A stretch of 64,000 nt of DNA from CAWDVH01 sp963805705 (lineage in GTDB: Bacteria; Actinomycetota; Actinomycetes; Streptosporangiales; Streptosporangiaceae): the NCBI GenBank assembly GCA_963805705.1, contig CAWDVH010000001.1:1-64000 (forward strand). Reading direction: 5' to 3'. The position numbers and the translations under genes are program-made. Position 1 is the first letter of the stretch. Each line of letters starts with the position of its first letter. Below are positions 1 to 9,752 of the stretch, piece after piece. The notes under the pieces were generated by a model. The model searched no databases. It saw only the letters and a list, made by a program, of their open reading frames with translations, and was not told the origin of the DNA.

Positions 1-426
1 AGGATGGCCAGACAATTTGGAGACTGACGGGCACCTGCTGTGTCAGGTCTGCTGAGACAACGAGCGGATGCGTCAGATTGACCAAGACTGCGTCAGCCCG
101 GAGCCTCTGGCGGCGCACATCCGCGCGGTTACGACCCGTTTGCAGGATTCACCGCGCAGGACCGACGGGTGCCCTCGAACGCCAGCTTCAGACCCCCGGC
201 TCTCCATCCAGTACGAATTCCAGGCCACCCGCATCGAGCCCGTAGCCTGACCACAGTCCAGTAACCCGGCTCCGGGAAACACGGGCCACATCATCTCCGG
301 ACTCACCGGCGCGATTCACTCCCAGGATGGGCGGACGGGATCCCTTAGACCGCGCGCAGAGCGTCGGGGGATCGCGCTGGTGATTTCGCCGGGGTTGGCT
401 CGACGACCGCTGGCTAAGCTCGACGT
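1..426. other. gene-poor stretch at left window edge
   Basis: No supported gene. Short open frames exist on both strands but their translations are arginine/serine-rich, have no ribosome binding site and resemble no family I know. The TAA at 415-417 closes the frame of the following LuxR gene, so none of this stretch belongs to it except possibly its promoter. Confidence 0.6.
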
Positions 427-3141
427 GTGCTTGTGGGCCGAGACAGCGAGCGCGCCGCGGTTGTGGCGCTGCTCGACCAGGCGCGCGTCGGCCGGGGCGC
501 CGGCCTGGTCCTGCGCGGGCTGCCAGGAGTGGGCAAGTCGGCTCTGATCGATGATGCGGTGTCGATGGCCGAGGGCCTGCTGGTGCTGCGGACCTCAGGC
601 ATCGAATCCGAGTCACCGTTGGCCTTCGCCGCGCTGCAGCGGCTGTTGCGGCCAGCGATGGTTCTCGTGGATCGTCTTCCGCGTCGCCAGGCGACCGCGC
701 TCCGGGCTGCGTTTGGTGAGATGGAAGGCGACGGCGACCGGTTCCTGGTGTTTCTGGCTGCGTTGAGCTTGTTTGCCGAGGCCGCCGAGGCGGCACCGAT
801 TCTCGCGGTCATCGACGACGCGCAATGGCTCGATGAAGCGTCGGCTGCGGCGCTGCTGTTCGTGGCGCGGAGGCTGCAGGCCGAACCGGTAGCGTTGCTG
901 TTCGCGGCGCGGGAGGGCGGTGTCTTCGGCTTCGACAGTGCCGGCTTGCCCAGCGTCGCGGTGGGAGACCTGGACGCTGCAGCCGCCGGTGCGCTGCTCC
1001 GCGAGCTGGTCGGCGGGCCGATCCCGCCGGCCGTGCTCGAGCGGCTGATGGCCGGTACTGCAGGGAACCCTCTGGCGCTGGTCGAGCTCACCAGCGCATT
1101 GTCGCCCGAGCAGCTTACGGGGCAAACGCCGCTGCCAGCCCAGCTGCCGCTGACCGGAGGTGTCGAGCGAGCGTTCCTGGACCGCTACCGTCGGCTGCCA
1201 GAAGCGGCCCGGACGTTTCTCCTGGTCGCGGCCGCCGACGACTGCGGCCGCGCCAGCATCGTGCGAGCGGCCGCGCGCGTCTTGGGCGCCGGGGACGACG
1301 CGATCGATGTGGCCGAGGTCTCAGGGCTCATCCGCGGTCATGACGGCGTGCTCGAGCTGCGGCATCCGCTGGTGCGTTCGGCGGTGTACGGGGCGGCCAC
1401 CAGTAGCCAGCGGCGGCGGGCGCACGGCGCCTTGGCTGCCGTGCTGGTCGGTGCCGAACACGCTGATCGGCGCGCGTGGCACCGGGCCGCGTCGGTCGAG
1501 GAACCGGACGAGGCAGTCGTCGCGGACCTGGATCAGGTAGCCGAACGGGCGGCGAGCCGCGGAGGCTACGAAGCCGCGTCCGCCGCGTGGGAGCGCGCTG
1601 CCGAACTGACGCCCGCCGGTGAGCTTCGCGCGTTCCGGTTGCTGTCCGCGGCCGGAACCGCATGGTTGGCTGCCCGCCCCGGACGGGCCAGGGCGAACGC
1701 TGATGCTGCTCGCCTGCATGCAGCGGACCCGGTGCTGCGCGCCGATATCGACCGGCTTCGTGCCCGCGTCGAGTGGAACATCGGGTCCGCCGCAGTGGGG
1801 CATCGCATCCTTCTCCAGGCCGCGCGCGACGTCGCTGCCACCGACCCGGACCGAGCCCGTGAAATGGCGATGATGGCCGCTGCCGCCGCCACCTTCGGCG
1901 CCGACTCCGGCATCGGCATCGACCCAGCCGACTTCGTCGGCGACGTCGCCCGCACGGCGGCACCGCAGTCACGCTGCGCCGGCCTGCTGCTGAGCGGCTT
2001 CGCCTCGGTTGCCCGCGGCGACCTCGCCGACGGCGCGGCCGCGTTCCGGCAGGCCTTCGCTGACTGCGACCCGGCGGGTGACACTGACCTCGCGTCTAAC
2101 CTCGGCATCGCTGCCCTGCACCTCGGTGAGGATGCCGTGGTGCTCGGTCAGTACGGACGGCAAGTGACTCAAGCCCGCGAGTCCGGCGCGGTGGTCCTTG
2201 TCCTGTACGGGCTGACCAGGCGGGCAGTCAGCGAATTCAGCACCGGGGACTGGGCCGCTGCCGCAGCCGACTCGGCCGAAGCCCTGGACCTGGCCAGGGC
2301 CACCGGCCAGGCCGCCCTCGCCGGACTGCCGCTGGCGTGGCTCACGCTTCTCGCAGCCTTCCGCGGCGACCGCGAGAAATACACCGTGTGTCTCGCCGAG
2401 CTCGAACATCCCACCCGACCGCGAGACGAGGGCCTCACCAGCGTCGTCCGGCACGACGTGATCTTGTGGGCCAAGGGTGTCGCCTCCGCAGCCACCCCAG
2501 CCACCGCGCTGCATCACCTAGAGCAGATGACCCACGGCGTCGTCCAGCGCATGGCAGCCATGGACCGGCTCGAGGCCGCCGTACGCGCCAGTGATCCGCA
2601 GCTGGCCCGCACCTGGGCCGATGAGCTCGCCGCATTTGCCGATACGACCGGCGCCCCCTGGGCGGCTGCGGCCGCGGCCCATGGCCATGCGCTGCTCTCC
2701 GACGGCGCCGACGCGCAGTTCCTCTATGAACTCGCTCTCGGACGGCACGGTCGTTCGGCACACAAGGCCGAACTCGCCCGCACGCAGCTGGCATTCGGTG
2801 AGTTCCTCCGGCGGTCGCGCCGCCGCGTGGATGCGCGCACGCACCTCCGGGCGGCCCTACAGACCTTCGACGATCTCGGTGCGGCACCGTGGGCGGAGCG
2901 CGCGCGGCAAGAGCTGCGAGCCTCCGGCGAGACCGCCAGAAAGCGAGACCCGTCCGCCGCTGCCAGCCTGACCCCGCAAGAGCTGCAAGTGGCCCGGCTG
3001 GTCCGGCAAGGACTATCGAACCGGGACGCCGCCGCCCAGCTGTTTCTCAGCCCCCGTACCATCGACTTTCATCTGCGCAATGTGTTCGCCAAGGTTGGCG
3101 TGACGTCCCGGACCGGGCTCATGGCCCTGCCGCTGGAGTAA
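427..3141 (+). CDS. LAL-type LuxR family transcriptional regulator with AAA ATPase domain
   Basis: A 904-residue regulator of the LAL (large ATP-binding LuxR) type: an N-terminal nucleotide-binding signalling domain, a long TPR-like helical middle, and a C-terminal DNA-binding domain. Visible are the Walker A motif GLPGVGKS (residues 31-38), a Walker B segment ILAVIDDAQWLDE (about 125-137) typical of the family, and a LuxR helix-turn-helix beginning LTPQELQVARLV around residue 845 and running to the end. The GTG at 427 is the first possible start because a stop codon lies 12 bases upstream in frame; the first residues MLVGRDSE match usual family starts. Family members act as ATP-dependent activators of metabolic or specialised-metabolite operons; the target here is unknown, though the hydrolase and oxidoreductase genes downstream are candidates by position only. 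Confidence 0.93.
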   Translation: MLVGRDSERAAVVALLDQARVGRGAGLVLRGLPGVGKSALIDDAVSMAEGLLVLRTSGIESESPLAFAALQRLLRPAMVLVDRLPRRQATALRAAFGEMEGDGDRFLVFLAALSLFAEAAEAAPILAVIDDAQWLDEASAAALLFVARRLQAEPVALLFAAREGGVFGFDSAGLPSVAVGDLDAAAAGALLRELVGGPIPPAVLERLMAGTAGNPLALVELTSALSPEQLTGQTPLPAQLPLTGGVERAFLDRYRRLPEAARTFLLVAAADDCGRASIVRAAARVLGAGDDAIDVAEVSGLIRGHDGVLELRHPLVRSAVYGAATSSQRRRAHGALAAVLVGAEHADRRAWHRAASVEEPDEAVVADLDQVAERAASRGGYEAASAAWERAAELTPAGELRAFRLLSAAGTAWLAARPGRARANADAARLHAADPVLRADIDRLRARVEWNIGSAAVGHRILLQAARDVAATDPDRAREMAMMAAAAATFGADSGIGIDPADFVGDVARTAAPQSRCAGLLLSGFASVARGDLADGAAAFRQAFADCDPAGDTDLASNLGIAALHLGEDAVVLGQYGRQVTQARESGAVVLVLYGLTRRAVSEFSTGDWAAAAADSAEALDLARATGQAALAGLPLAWLTLLAAFRGDREKYTVCLAELEHPTRPRDEGLTSVVRHDVILWAKGVASAATPATALHHLEQMTHGVVQRMAAMDRLEAAVRASDPQLARTWADELAAFADTTGAPWAAAAAAHGHALLSDGADAQFLYELALGRHGRSAHKAELARTQLAFGEFLRRSRRRVDARTHLRAALQTFDDLGAAPWAERARQELRASGETARKRDPSAAASLTPQELQVARLVRQGLSNRDAAAQLFLSPRTIDFHLRNVFAKVGVTSRTGLMALPLE

Positions 3142-3615
3142 TGCAACTCCGCCGGACTCGGCATACGGCCAGTGCCGTTGCCAGAACTCCAGCGGTTTCA
3201 TCGGCGCGGTCTCGCGGGCTTCAGCGGAGGGTGGAGCCTGTCCGCGCCGCATCCTGAATGGCACCGCACCCAGATCTCAGACTCTGTGTGCCCGGAAGTA
3301 GAGCAGCCGACGCTTGCAGTCTCGGACTCACCGTGGCCGCGAGCGATCGCGGCAATCGCCGCTGCGGTCATCTTCGCGCCGCGCCGGCGACGGCAGCGGC
3401 CTGCCCGTAAAGGCCGGGGCGCATTGCGCATGCACAAATGGGTCGGTCAACAGCTGCCAGAGGGCGTCGCATGCCTTCTGGCACCGGCCGGGCATGAACG
3501 GGCCGGCGGAACCCGGCGAAATCACCGGCGCGAACTCCGCCGACCTACCGCCAGCCTGGTACCAGAGATCTTCCTGATCGATGTCACCAGGACCGGACGA
3601 ATGGAGTACCTGGAC
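3142..3615. other. intergenic gap between regulator and hydrolase
   Basis: The hydrolase frame is open upstream to 3172, but that translation is low-complexity, arginine-rich and lacks a ribosome binding site, so I treat it as non-coding. It should hold the promoter of the hydrolase. I see no clear promoter or repeat. Confidence 0.5.
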
Positions 3616-5061
3616 ATGTCTACTACACGCCCCACCTCTTCCTCGTCGCGGACGGCCACCGGCACTACGAGCCCCTCAGACAGCCACGAGAAGGCGAAAG
3701 CCCCGAGCATCCTCGATGACATGGGCCAGATCCGCCCGGATCCCGCGCGAAACGGTTATATCGGACGGATCGTGGCCGGGTCACTGGCGGCCGGGGTCGT
3801 TGCCGCTTTGCTTCTCGTCGCCGCCCCGTTCATCCAGGCGCAAGAAGACGACATCACGGGCGCGGTGCTGTGCGGGTTCGCCCTGGGCTGGGCGATGCTA
3901 GCGGTGCTCTCGGTGCGGTTCACCGGCCAGCCACAGCGATGGGCCGTGGTGCCGGCCTTCTTCATGGGCGTGTCCGGACTTCTGCTTGTCGCGTTCGGGT
4001 CCGGGGTAAGCGATGCTCTGCACTGGGTATGGCCTCCCGCGCTGCTGGCACTGGCCATCTGGATGACCCTGCAAGCCCGTCGGCAGCTGCATAGCCGCAC
4101 TCGTCGCTGGCTGCTTTACCCGGTGATCGCGGTGATGGCTCTTGCCTCGGTGGGCGGGGGCTACGAGACCGTGCGCGAGCACCTGGATGCAAGCGCGTAC
4201 CCGGTGACGGGCCGGCTGATCGACGTCGGCGGATACAGGTTGCACATTCACTGCACTGGCTCGGGGAGTCCCACGGTGGTGCTGGAACCGGGGGGCGGCG
4301 ATATGTCTTCCGCCATGGGTTGGATAGCGCCGGCAGTCGCCGGGCACACCCGAATCTGCGTCTATGACCGGGCAGGCCGCGGGTGGAGCGACCCTTCAGG
4401 CAACACCCAGGACGGCGAGCAGATCGCGACCGACCTGCACACCCTGCTGCATCGCGCCCACGTGCCAGGTCCCTTTGTGCTGGCCGGTCACTCCTTCGGT
4501 GGCCTCTACGTCCGCAGCTTCGCGGCCCGCTATCCCAATGAAGTTGCCGGAATGGTGCTGATCGACTCGACTGGATCGGCGTTGCCGGTATCGACCTCGG
4601 CGCAAAGCTGGGGTCCCGACGACATCCTGGCTCGCGCCTCCGTGCTGACCTCGACCTTGGCCCGACTGGGTGTGGGACGTTTGATCGGCCTCGGCGGCGG
4701 CTACGGCTCCCTACCACCGCGGTCTGCGGACGAGGTACACGCGAAGATCGCCACCTCAACCAGTCTTCGCAGCACCATCGACGAGTTCCTCCAAGCCAGT
4801 GCATCGGAACACGAAGCTGCATTGCTCACCGACTTCGGCGACAAGCCACTGGTGGTCCTGACCGCCGAGAGCGGGAGTAACGCCGCCTGGATAGCGGCGC
4901 AGGACAAGACGGCGACCTTGTCGACCAACAGCGCGCACCGCGTAGTCGGCGGAGCCAGCCACCCAGACCTGATCCTCAAGCAGGCAGATGCTGCCGTGAC
5001 CGCCCAGGCCATCATCGATGTCGTCTCATCGGTACGCAGCAACCAGCCGCTCGTCAAGTGA
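3616..5061 (+). CDS. membrane-anchored alpha/beta hydrolase
   Basis: A predicted 481-residue protein with a disordered Ser/Thr-rich cytoplasmic start, about five membrane segments (roughly residues 49-73, 82-100, 109-131, 136-153 and 164-183) and an alpha/beta hydrolase fold from about 200 onward. The nucleophile elbow is GHSFGG at 291-296 (Ser293), preceded by the oxyanion strand VVLEPGGG and the segment VYDRAGRGWSDP; a late GASHPDL probably supplies the catalytic histidine. Substrate is unknown; the domain arrangement would place a lipase/esterase on the outer membrane face. I chose ATG 3616 because GGAG at 3603-3606 sits 9 bases upstream; ATG 3601 is the alternative. The next gene follows after 42 bases and may be co-transcribed. 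Confidence 0.85.
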   Translation: MSTTRPTSSSSRTATGTTSPSDSHEKAKAPSILDDMGQIRPDPARNGYIGRIVAGSLAAGVVAALLLVAAPFIQAQEDDITGAVLCGFALGWAMLAVLSVRFTGQPQRWAVVPAFFMGVSGLLLVAFGSGVSDALHWVWPPALLALAIWMTLQARRQLHSRTRRWLLYPVIAVMALASVGGGYETVREHLDASAYPVTGRLIDVGGYRLHIHCTGSGSPTVVLEPGGGDMSSAMGWIAPAVAGHTRICVYDRAGRGWSDPSGNTQDGEQIATDLHTLLHRAHVPGPFVLAGHSFGGLYVRSFAARYPNEVAGMVLIDSTGSALPVSTSAQSWGPDDILARASVLTSTLARLGVGRLIGLGGGYGSLPPRSADEVHAKIATSTSLRSTIDEFLQASASEHEAALLTDFGDKPLVVLTAESGSNAAWIAAQDKTATLSTNSAHRVVGGASHPDLILKQADAAVTAQAIIDVVSSVRSNQPLVK

Positions 5062-5103
5062 TCCAGAAGGCAGTGTTCATCCCACGGTCAAAGGGGAGTT
5101 GCC

Positions 5104-6129
5104 ATGCGAACTCAACCAGCCAAGACAGGACAGGCGCCAGGGACAGTGACAGAGCATGAGGTGATGCGGGCGATTGTTCAAGACCTCTACGGCTCCGCTG
5201 ATCGCCTGCGCCTGGCACAGATCGACAAGCCCGTCATCGCCCCCAGCGAGGTCCTCCTCAAAGTGCGGGCGGCGGGCGTGGACCGGGGCACGTGTCACCT
5301 GATGCGGGGCGAGCCGTATCTGATGCGAATCCTGGGTTTCGGGTTCCGCGGGCCGAAGAACGGCGTGCCCGGGCTGGACGTGGCGGGCACGGTCGTCACG
5401 GTCGGCGCCGATGTCACCAGGTTCCAGCCCGGCGATGAGGTGTTCGGCATCGCCCGGGGCTCGTTCGCCGACTACGCCGCCGCGCGGGCGGACAAACTGG
5501 TTCCCAAGCCTGCGAGGCTGAGCTTCGAGCAGGCCGCTGTGGTCGCGGTCTCTGGGCTTGCCGCAATCAAGGGCCTGCACACCGGGCGCATCGCGGCCGG
5601 GCAGAAGGTGCTGATCATCGGTGCCTCGGGAGGTGTCGGCACCTACGCCGTGCAGTTCGCCAAGGCCTTCGGAGCCACGGTCACCGGGGTGGCCAGCACC
5701 GCGAAAGTCGATCTGGTCCGCTCGATCGGGGCCGACCAGGTCATCGATTACACCCGGAAGGACTGGGCCGACGGCCGCCAGCACTATGACCTGATCCTCG
5801 ACATCGGCGGTAACAGCCATCTCTCACGGCTCCGGCGGGCCCTCACTCCCAGGGGGACACTCGTTATCGCGGGCGGCGAAGCTAAGTGGACCGGGGTCGG
5901 GCGGCAGCTTCGTGCGCTCGCGCTTTCGCCGGTGATTCCCCAGCGGCTGACCATGTACGTCTCCAGTACTAACAAGCGCCAGGCTGACCTCGAAGCGCTG
6001 CGCCAGCACATCGAGGCCGGTCACCTCACGCCCATCGTGGGCAAGACCTTCCAGCTCCCCGACGTGCCCGAGGCCATCCGCTACCTGGAGAGTGGCCGCG
6101 CCCAAGGAAAAATCGCCATCACCGTCTGA
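5104..6129 (+). CDS. zinc-free MDR family NAD(P)-dependent oxidoreductase
   Basis: A 341-residue medium-chain dehydrogenase/reductase of the quinone-oxidoreductase/zinc-less type. The N-terminal catalytic domain begins around residue 21 (MRAIVQDLYGSADRL) and lacks the structural-zinc cysteine cluster of alcohol dehydrogenases. The Rossmann motif LIIGASGGVGTYAVQFAKAFGATV, interrupted here only for description, lies near residues 176-198 and would bind NADPH. The start ATG 5104 is favoured by an excellent ribosome binding site AAGGGGAG at 5091-5098; ATG 5164 would fit the family length better but has no comparable site. The likely reaction is reduction of a quinone or enone; substrate not inferable. 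Confidence 0.9.
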   Translation: MRTQPAKTGQAPGTVTEHEVMRAIVQDLYGSADRLRLAQIDKPVIAPSEVLLKVRAAGVDRGTCHLMRGEPYLMRILGFGFRGPKNGVPGLDVAGTVVTVGADVTRFQPGDEVFGIARGSFADYAAARADKLVPKPARLSFEQAAVVAVSGLAAIKGLHTGRIAAGQKVLIIGASGGVGTYAVQFAKAFGATVTGVASTAKVDLVRSIGADQVIDYTRKDWADGRQHYDLILDIGGNSHLSRLRRALTPRGTLVIAGGEAKWTGVGRQLRALALSPVIPQRLTMYVSSTNKRQADLEALRQHIEAGHLTPIVGKTFQLPDVPEAIRYLESGRAQGKIAITV

Positions 6130-6292
6130 AGCGCATTTCATAGCCTCGCCGCCCCGCTGGTAGGTGCTCACGGCCCGCATCTACCGCAAACTAAAGCCAC
6201 CCAGCCGAGTCGATGGGCACGGCACCGCCTCGACGCCAGGCAGATGCCTCGCGCGACCGCCGACGGGGATCTGAGCCAAGGAGGCAGCGGAC

Positions 6293-8014
6293 ATGGACGC
6301 ACCTGACGGATCCGCCTCCCCAGTGGCGTCTGGCTCTGCGGTCTTGTTCGTCGCTGACGGGGACTTGGCGGCTCGTGACGTATTCGAATCCGCGCTGCTT
6401 CGCCGGTTCGGCGCCGACTACCGGGTGGTGACCGCCGGCACCGCCGCCGACGGGCTGCGGACATTGCAGCAGCTGGCCCAAGACGGCGACGATGTCGCGA
6501 TCGTCGCGGCTGACGTGCATCTGCCGGAGATGGACGCAGTGGAGTTCCTGCAGCGGGCATACGCTCTGCACCCCCGATCGAGCCGTGTGCTGCTGGTGCC
6601 GATGGACCGTTACCACACCCAGGTGCCGTTCAGCGAGCTGCCCGTTATTCAGCGGGCGACCGCGCTCGGCCGGATCGACTTCTTCATCCTCAAGGGATGG
6701 GTCACCCCGGAGGAATGGCTCTACCCGCAGGTTCAGCAGGCGCTTACGGCCTGGACCATCGCCCACCGACCGCGGCACCTGGTTTACCGCGTCGTCGGCG
6801 AGCAGTGGTCGCCCCGCTGCCACGAGTTGCGGGACCTGCTGGGCCGCAACGGCGTCCCGTTCGAGTTCATCCCAGCAGACTCCCCAGCCGGACAACGGCT
6901 CGTCCGCGACGATGGCGTCGACGAGTCGCGGCTGCCAGCCGTCATTCTCCATGACGGCTCCGTGCTGCAGGACCCGAGCGACGCGGAAGTTGCTGCCGCT
7001 CACGGTATCGCCGCGCAGCCCCCGTCAGACCAGTACGACCTGGCGATCGTCGGCGCCGCCACCGGCCTGGCAGCGGCCGTCTACGGCGCTTCCGAGGGGC
7101 TCCGCACCCTGGCTATCGAGCCAGTGGCCATCGGGGGGCAGGCCGGCACCAGCTCACTGATCCGCAACTACCTCGGGTTCCCGCGCGGCATTAGCGGCGG
7201 CGCGCTGGCCCACCAAGCCTGGGAACAGGCCGTCCTGTTCGGCGCCCAGTTCGTGTTCACCCAGCAAGCAACCCTCCTCAACGTCCGCGACAACGCTAAG
7301 GTGATCACTCTTTCCGCTGGCGACGCCGTCACTGCCCGCGCCGTGATCATCGCCGCGGGCGTGACCTACCGCCGGCTGCAGATCCCTGCCCTCGACCGTC
7401 TCCTCGGAGCAGGCGTGTTCTACGGCGCGGCCGGGGTCGAAGCCCCCGCCGTCGCCGGGGAGAACGTCTATGTCGTCGGCGGGGCCAACTCAGCCGGCCA
7501 GGCCGCGCTGCACCTAGCCAAGTATGCCGCCCAGGTCACCCTGATGGTCCGCAGCGGGTCACTGGCCGCGGGCATGTCCGACTATCTCATCACCCAAGTG
7601 CAGGCCACCCCGAATGTCATGGTCAAGCTCCGCACCCAGGTCACCGACGGCCACGGCGACACCCGCCTGCGAGCGCTGATCCTGGAAGACCTCGACACCG
7701 GACGATACGAGCAGGTACCGACGCCCGCCGTCTTCATCATGATCGGCGCTCAGCCCCGCACCGACTGGATCCGTGACGCCCTGGACCTCGACGACCATGG
7801 CTTCATCCTCACCGGCCAGGACCTCCCTCCGGCAAAGTGGCCGCTGACCCGCGCACCCCTTCCCTTCGAGACCAGCCTGCCCGGCGTGTTCGCTGCTGGC
7901 GACATACGCAATGGATCGATCAAGCGCGTTGCCGCCGCCGTCGGCGAAGGTTCGGTAGCCGTCGGCTCGGTACACCAGTACCTGACCACAACACCGCCAG
8001 CCATCGCCCGGTAA
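6293..8014 (+). CDS. response-regulator receiver fused to thioredoxin-reductase-like flavoprotein
   Basis: A 573-residue three-part fusion. Residues about 15-130 form a response-regulator receiver with the probable phosphoacceptor Asp74 in VAADVHLPEMD. Residues about 160-235 resemble a glutaredoxin/thioredoxin-like insert (QWSPRCHELRDLLGRNGVPF) with one cysteine. Residues about 247-573 are a pyridine nucleotide-disulfide oxidoreductase fold including the NADPH motif VVGGANSAGQAA (394-405). The redox CxxC of true thioredoxin reductases is replaced by YGAA (377-380), as I recall for this fusion family, so it is probably not a disulfide reductase. The FAD-binding motif is also short: GAATG where GAGPAG is expected. 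The ribosome binding site AGGAGG lies just before ATG 6293. Role is probably redox sensing or signalling. Confidence 0.88.
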   Translation: MDAPDGSASPVASGSAVLFVADGDLAARDVFESALLRRFGADYRVVTAGTAADGLRTLQQLAQDGDDVAIVAADVHLPEMDAVEFLQRAYALHPRSSRVLLVPMDRYHTQVPFSELPVIQRATALGRIDFFILKGWVTPEEWLYPQVQQALTAWTIAHRPRHLVYRVVGEQWSPRCHELRDLLGRNGVPFEFIPADSPAGQRLVRDDGVDESRLPAVILHDGSVLQDPSDAEVAAAHGIAAQPPSDQYDLAIVGAATGLAAAVYGASEGLRTLAIEPVAIGGQAGTSSLIRNYLGFPRGISGGALAHQAWEQAVLFGAQFVFTQQATLLNVRDNAKVITLSAGDAVTARAVIIAAGVTYRRLQIPALDRLLGAGVFYGAAGVEAPAVAGENVYVVGGANSAGQAALHLAKYAAQVTLMVRSGSLAAGMSDYLITQVQATPNVMVKLRTQVTDGHGDTRLRALILEDLDTGRYEQVPTPAVFIMIGAQPRTDWIRDALDLDDHGFILTGQDLPPAKWPLTRAPLPFETSLPGVFAAGDIRNGSIKRVAAAVGEGSVAVGSVHQYLTTTPPAIAR

Positions 8015-8619
8015 CGTGCTGGGGCACGACGCTCACCGGCGCGCATAAGCGGCTATTCTGGCACGCCCTGCGCGTAGAGCGCCCGCATCAGAAGCACGCG
8101 CCGAACCAGCGTTCTGAACGCCCGTTGGCTTCTTGACGGTCGGGGTGCCAAGTCAGACAGCGGTGACGATCTCGCGGGCCATGCGCGGTTCGGCTTCCCG
8201 CAGGCTTCGGCTGACCGGTCACGGAGGTGAACACTGAGCCGACCAGCTGGTCCGTTGCGTATTACCGCCGACTTCCCGTTCTGAGCGGGCTGGGACCGGG
8301 GATGGGAACTCGGCGCGTGCTCCCGTTGATGTGCTGCGCATGTGCCCTGACAACAGGGTGCGAAGGTCGCCCTCGATGCCCTGGCGCAGCTGGAGGAACT
8401 ACACCGATGGCCAAGTCCAGGGTGAGGACGAACCCGGCACCTCTTCCGGCACCGGAGACGCTACAGAGCCTGCCCGGAGCCGCGAGCAGTGCCCGCAGGT
8501 AGTGGACAGCACTAAGAGCGATGCCAGATAGTAGCCCCGGTATCAAACGATGATCGCCGTCCGCGCCAGCCGTAGCCTCGCATCGGTGCCAGCCGGCACT
8601 CGGAAAGGAGTCGCCCGCC
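8015..8619. other. 605-bp gap without recognised gene
   Basis: Short frames on both strands have no convincing family resemblance, start signal or length. The minus-strand peptide ending MAREIVTAV near 8160-8200 looks protein-like but is only about 20 residues; it might be the decayed tail of a lost gene. Confidence 0.5.
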
Positions 8620-9015
8620 ATGGCCGAGAGCGAGCTGTTCGAGAGGGGCCTTCAGGCGCGGCGGGATGTCCTGGGCGCTGAGTACGTCGACGCGAACCTT
8701 GCTGACACCGACGAGTTCATGATGGCCTTCCAGCGCGTCGTGACTGAGTGGGCGTGGGGGTACGCGTGGAGCAGGCCAGGTCTCGATCGCAAGACACGGA
8801 GCATGCTGAATCTTGCGATCTTGACGGCGCTGGGGCGGCCCGACGAGCTGGGCATCTACGTGAAGGGCGCGATCGCTACAGGCGTATCGGTCGACGAGAT
8901 CAAGGAGATACTGATCCACGCCACCGTGTACTGCGGCACACCAGCCGGGCGCCAGGCGTTCCGGGCCGCGCATGAGGCTCTCCTGGCCGAGGGCGTGCTG
9001 CGTCGTCCCAGCTGA
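8620..9015 (+). CDS. carboxymuconolactone decarboxylase (CMD) family protein
   Basis: A 131-residue all-helical CMD-family protein. Typical segments are WGYAWSRPGLDRKTRSMLNL, the motif ALGRPDELGIYVKGAIATG and the C-terminal IKEILIHATVYCGTPAGRQA, the pattern of 4-carboxymuconolactone decarboxylase (PcaC) and its relatives. PcaC would convert 4-carboxymuconolactone to the enol-lactone in the beta-ketoadipate pathway, but no other pca gene is nearby, so the substrate is open. The ribosome binding site AAAGGAG lies about 9 bases before ATG 8620. It is isolated, with gaps of 605 bp before and almost 500 bp after. A second CMD-fold protein is at 62117-62476. Confidence 0.9.
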   Translation: MAESELFERGLQARRDVLGAEYVDANLADTDEFMMAFQRVVTEWAWGYAWSRPGLDRKTRSMLNLAILTALGRPDELGIYVKGAIATGVSVDEIKEILIHATVYCGTPAGRQAFRAAHEALLAEGVLRRPS

Positions 9016-9500
9016 GCGCCTGGAACCGAGACCGTGCCATTACGTCACCACGGCCGTGGGAAGACACCTCGCATGACCAGGGCTTCGCCTCACTTCATGA
9101 TCAGGTCCGCCGAAGCCGATACGGACCGGGACACAACATCACGCCCCGGCAGCCCGGGAACGCCCAGCGCTGGCCCCAGAACTATTCTTGAAGCAGCCGT
9201 GGCCTCCGCGTCGGATGCTGTCCGGCGGATGAACGCATATTCGGCGTTATGGTCGCCGGTGAGCATCTTGGCGATTGGCCTGGGCGTTGCGCTGCATAGC
9301 GGGATCGGCCGGCTGCTGGCTCCTTTACCCTGGCGGCCGACAGTTCGGGAATGCTGCCCGCCGCCGCAGGTGGCATCGGCTACCCGGGCTGCAGGGGCCG
9401 CCTGCCCGCGGGTCAATTGGCCCCCACCGGGTCTGATTCAGCATCGCAAAAGTTACACATCGAATCAGTACAGATTTCGAAAAATATCTTTGAGCTGCGG
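9016..9500. other. gene-poor gap beside tRNA-Thr, AT-rich at its right end
   Basis: No supported gene. The final 60 bases (about 9437-9497) are strikingly AT-rich for this genome and read, on the tRNA strand, into a run of T shortly after the tRNA 3' end, which could serve as the tRNA terminator. No second copy of the tRNA 3' end was found, so I do not call an attachment site. Confidence 0.5.
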
Positions 9501-9573
9501 AGCCCCCTTACGGAATCGAACCGTAGACCTTCTCCTTACCATGGAGACGCTCTGCCGACTGAGCTAAGGGGGC
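9501..9573 (-). tRNA. tRNA-Thr (anticodon GGU)
   Basis: Read on the minus strand, the 73 bases fold into a full cloverleaf: acceptor stem GCCCCCT pairs with AGGGGGC, the D-arm is GCTC/GAGC, the anticodon stem is TCTCC/GGAGA around loop ATGGTAA, and the T-arm is TACGG/CCGTA with loop TTCGATT. The anticodon at positions 34-36 is GGT (GGU), which decodes ACC and ACU as threonine. The discriminator base is T and the 3' CCA is not encoded (CCG follows). Variable loop is AGGTC. This is the only tRNA I see in the window. Confidence 0.97.
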
Positions 9574-9752
9574 GTGTCTTCAACTGTCTCATCTGAGCTT
9601 CCGCGCCTCCCGGCGCTCCACTCAGGTCGTGTACACCGGATCTTGCGGGTCAACCGCTCCGGGCGTCCGAGAGCCTACCGTACTTCTCATGTCCTGGCGT
9701 CTTCAGCCCCAGGCGTCGAACCGGCTCCCGGTCCCCTCCGGCCCGGCCGGCG

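Noticed and set aside
3172..3615. In-frame extension of the alpha/beta hydrolase to 629 residues
   Set aside because: Translation is low complexity, arginine-rich and without ribosome binding site; the GGAG before ATG 3616 and the membrane-protein start fit better.
8227..8502. 91-codon frame in the gap before the CMD gene
   Set aside because: No family pattern, biased composition and no conserved-looking start.
9034..9567. 177-codon frame running into the tRNA
   Set aside because: Overlaps the tRNA-Thr gene, lacks a ribosome binding site and resembles no family.
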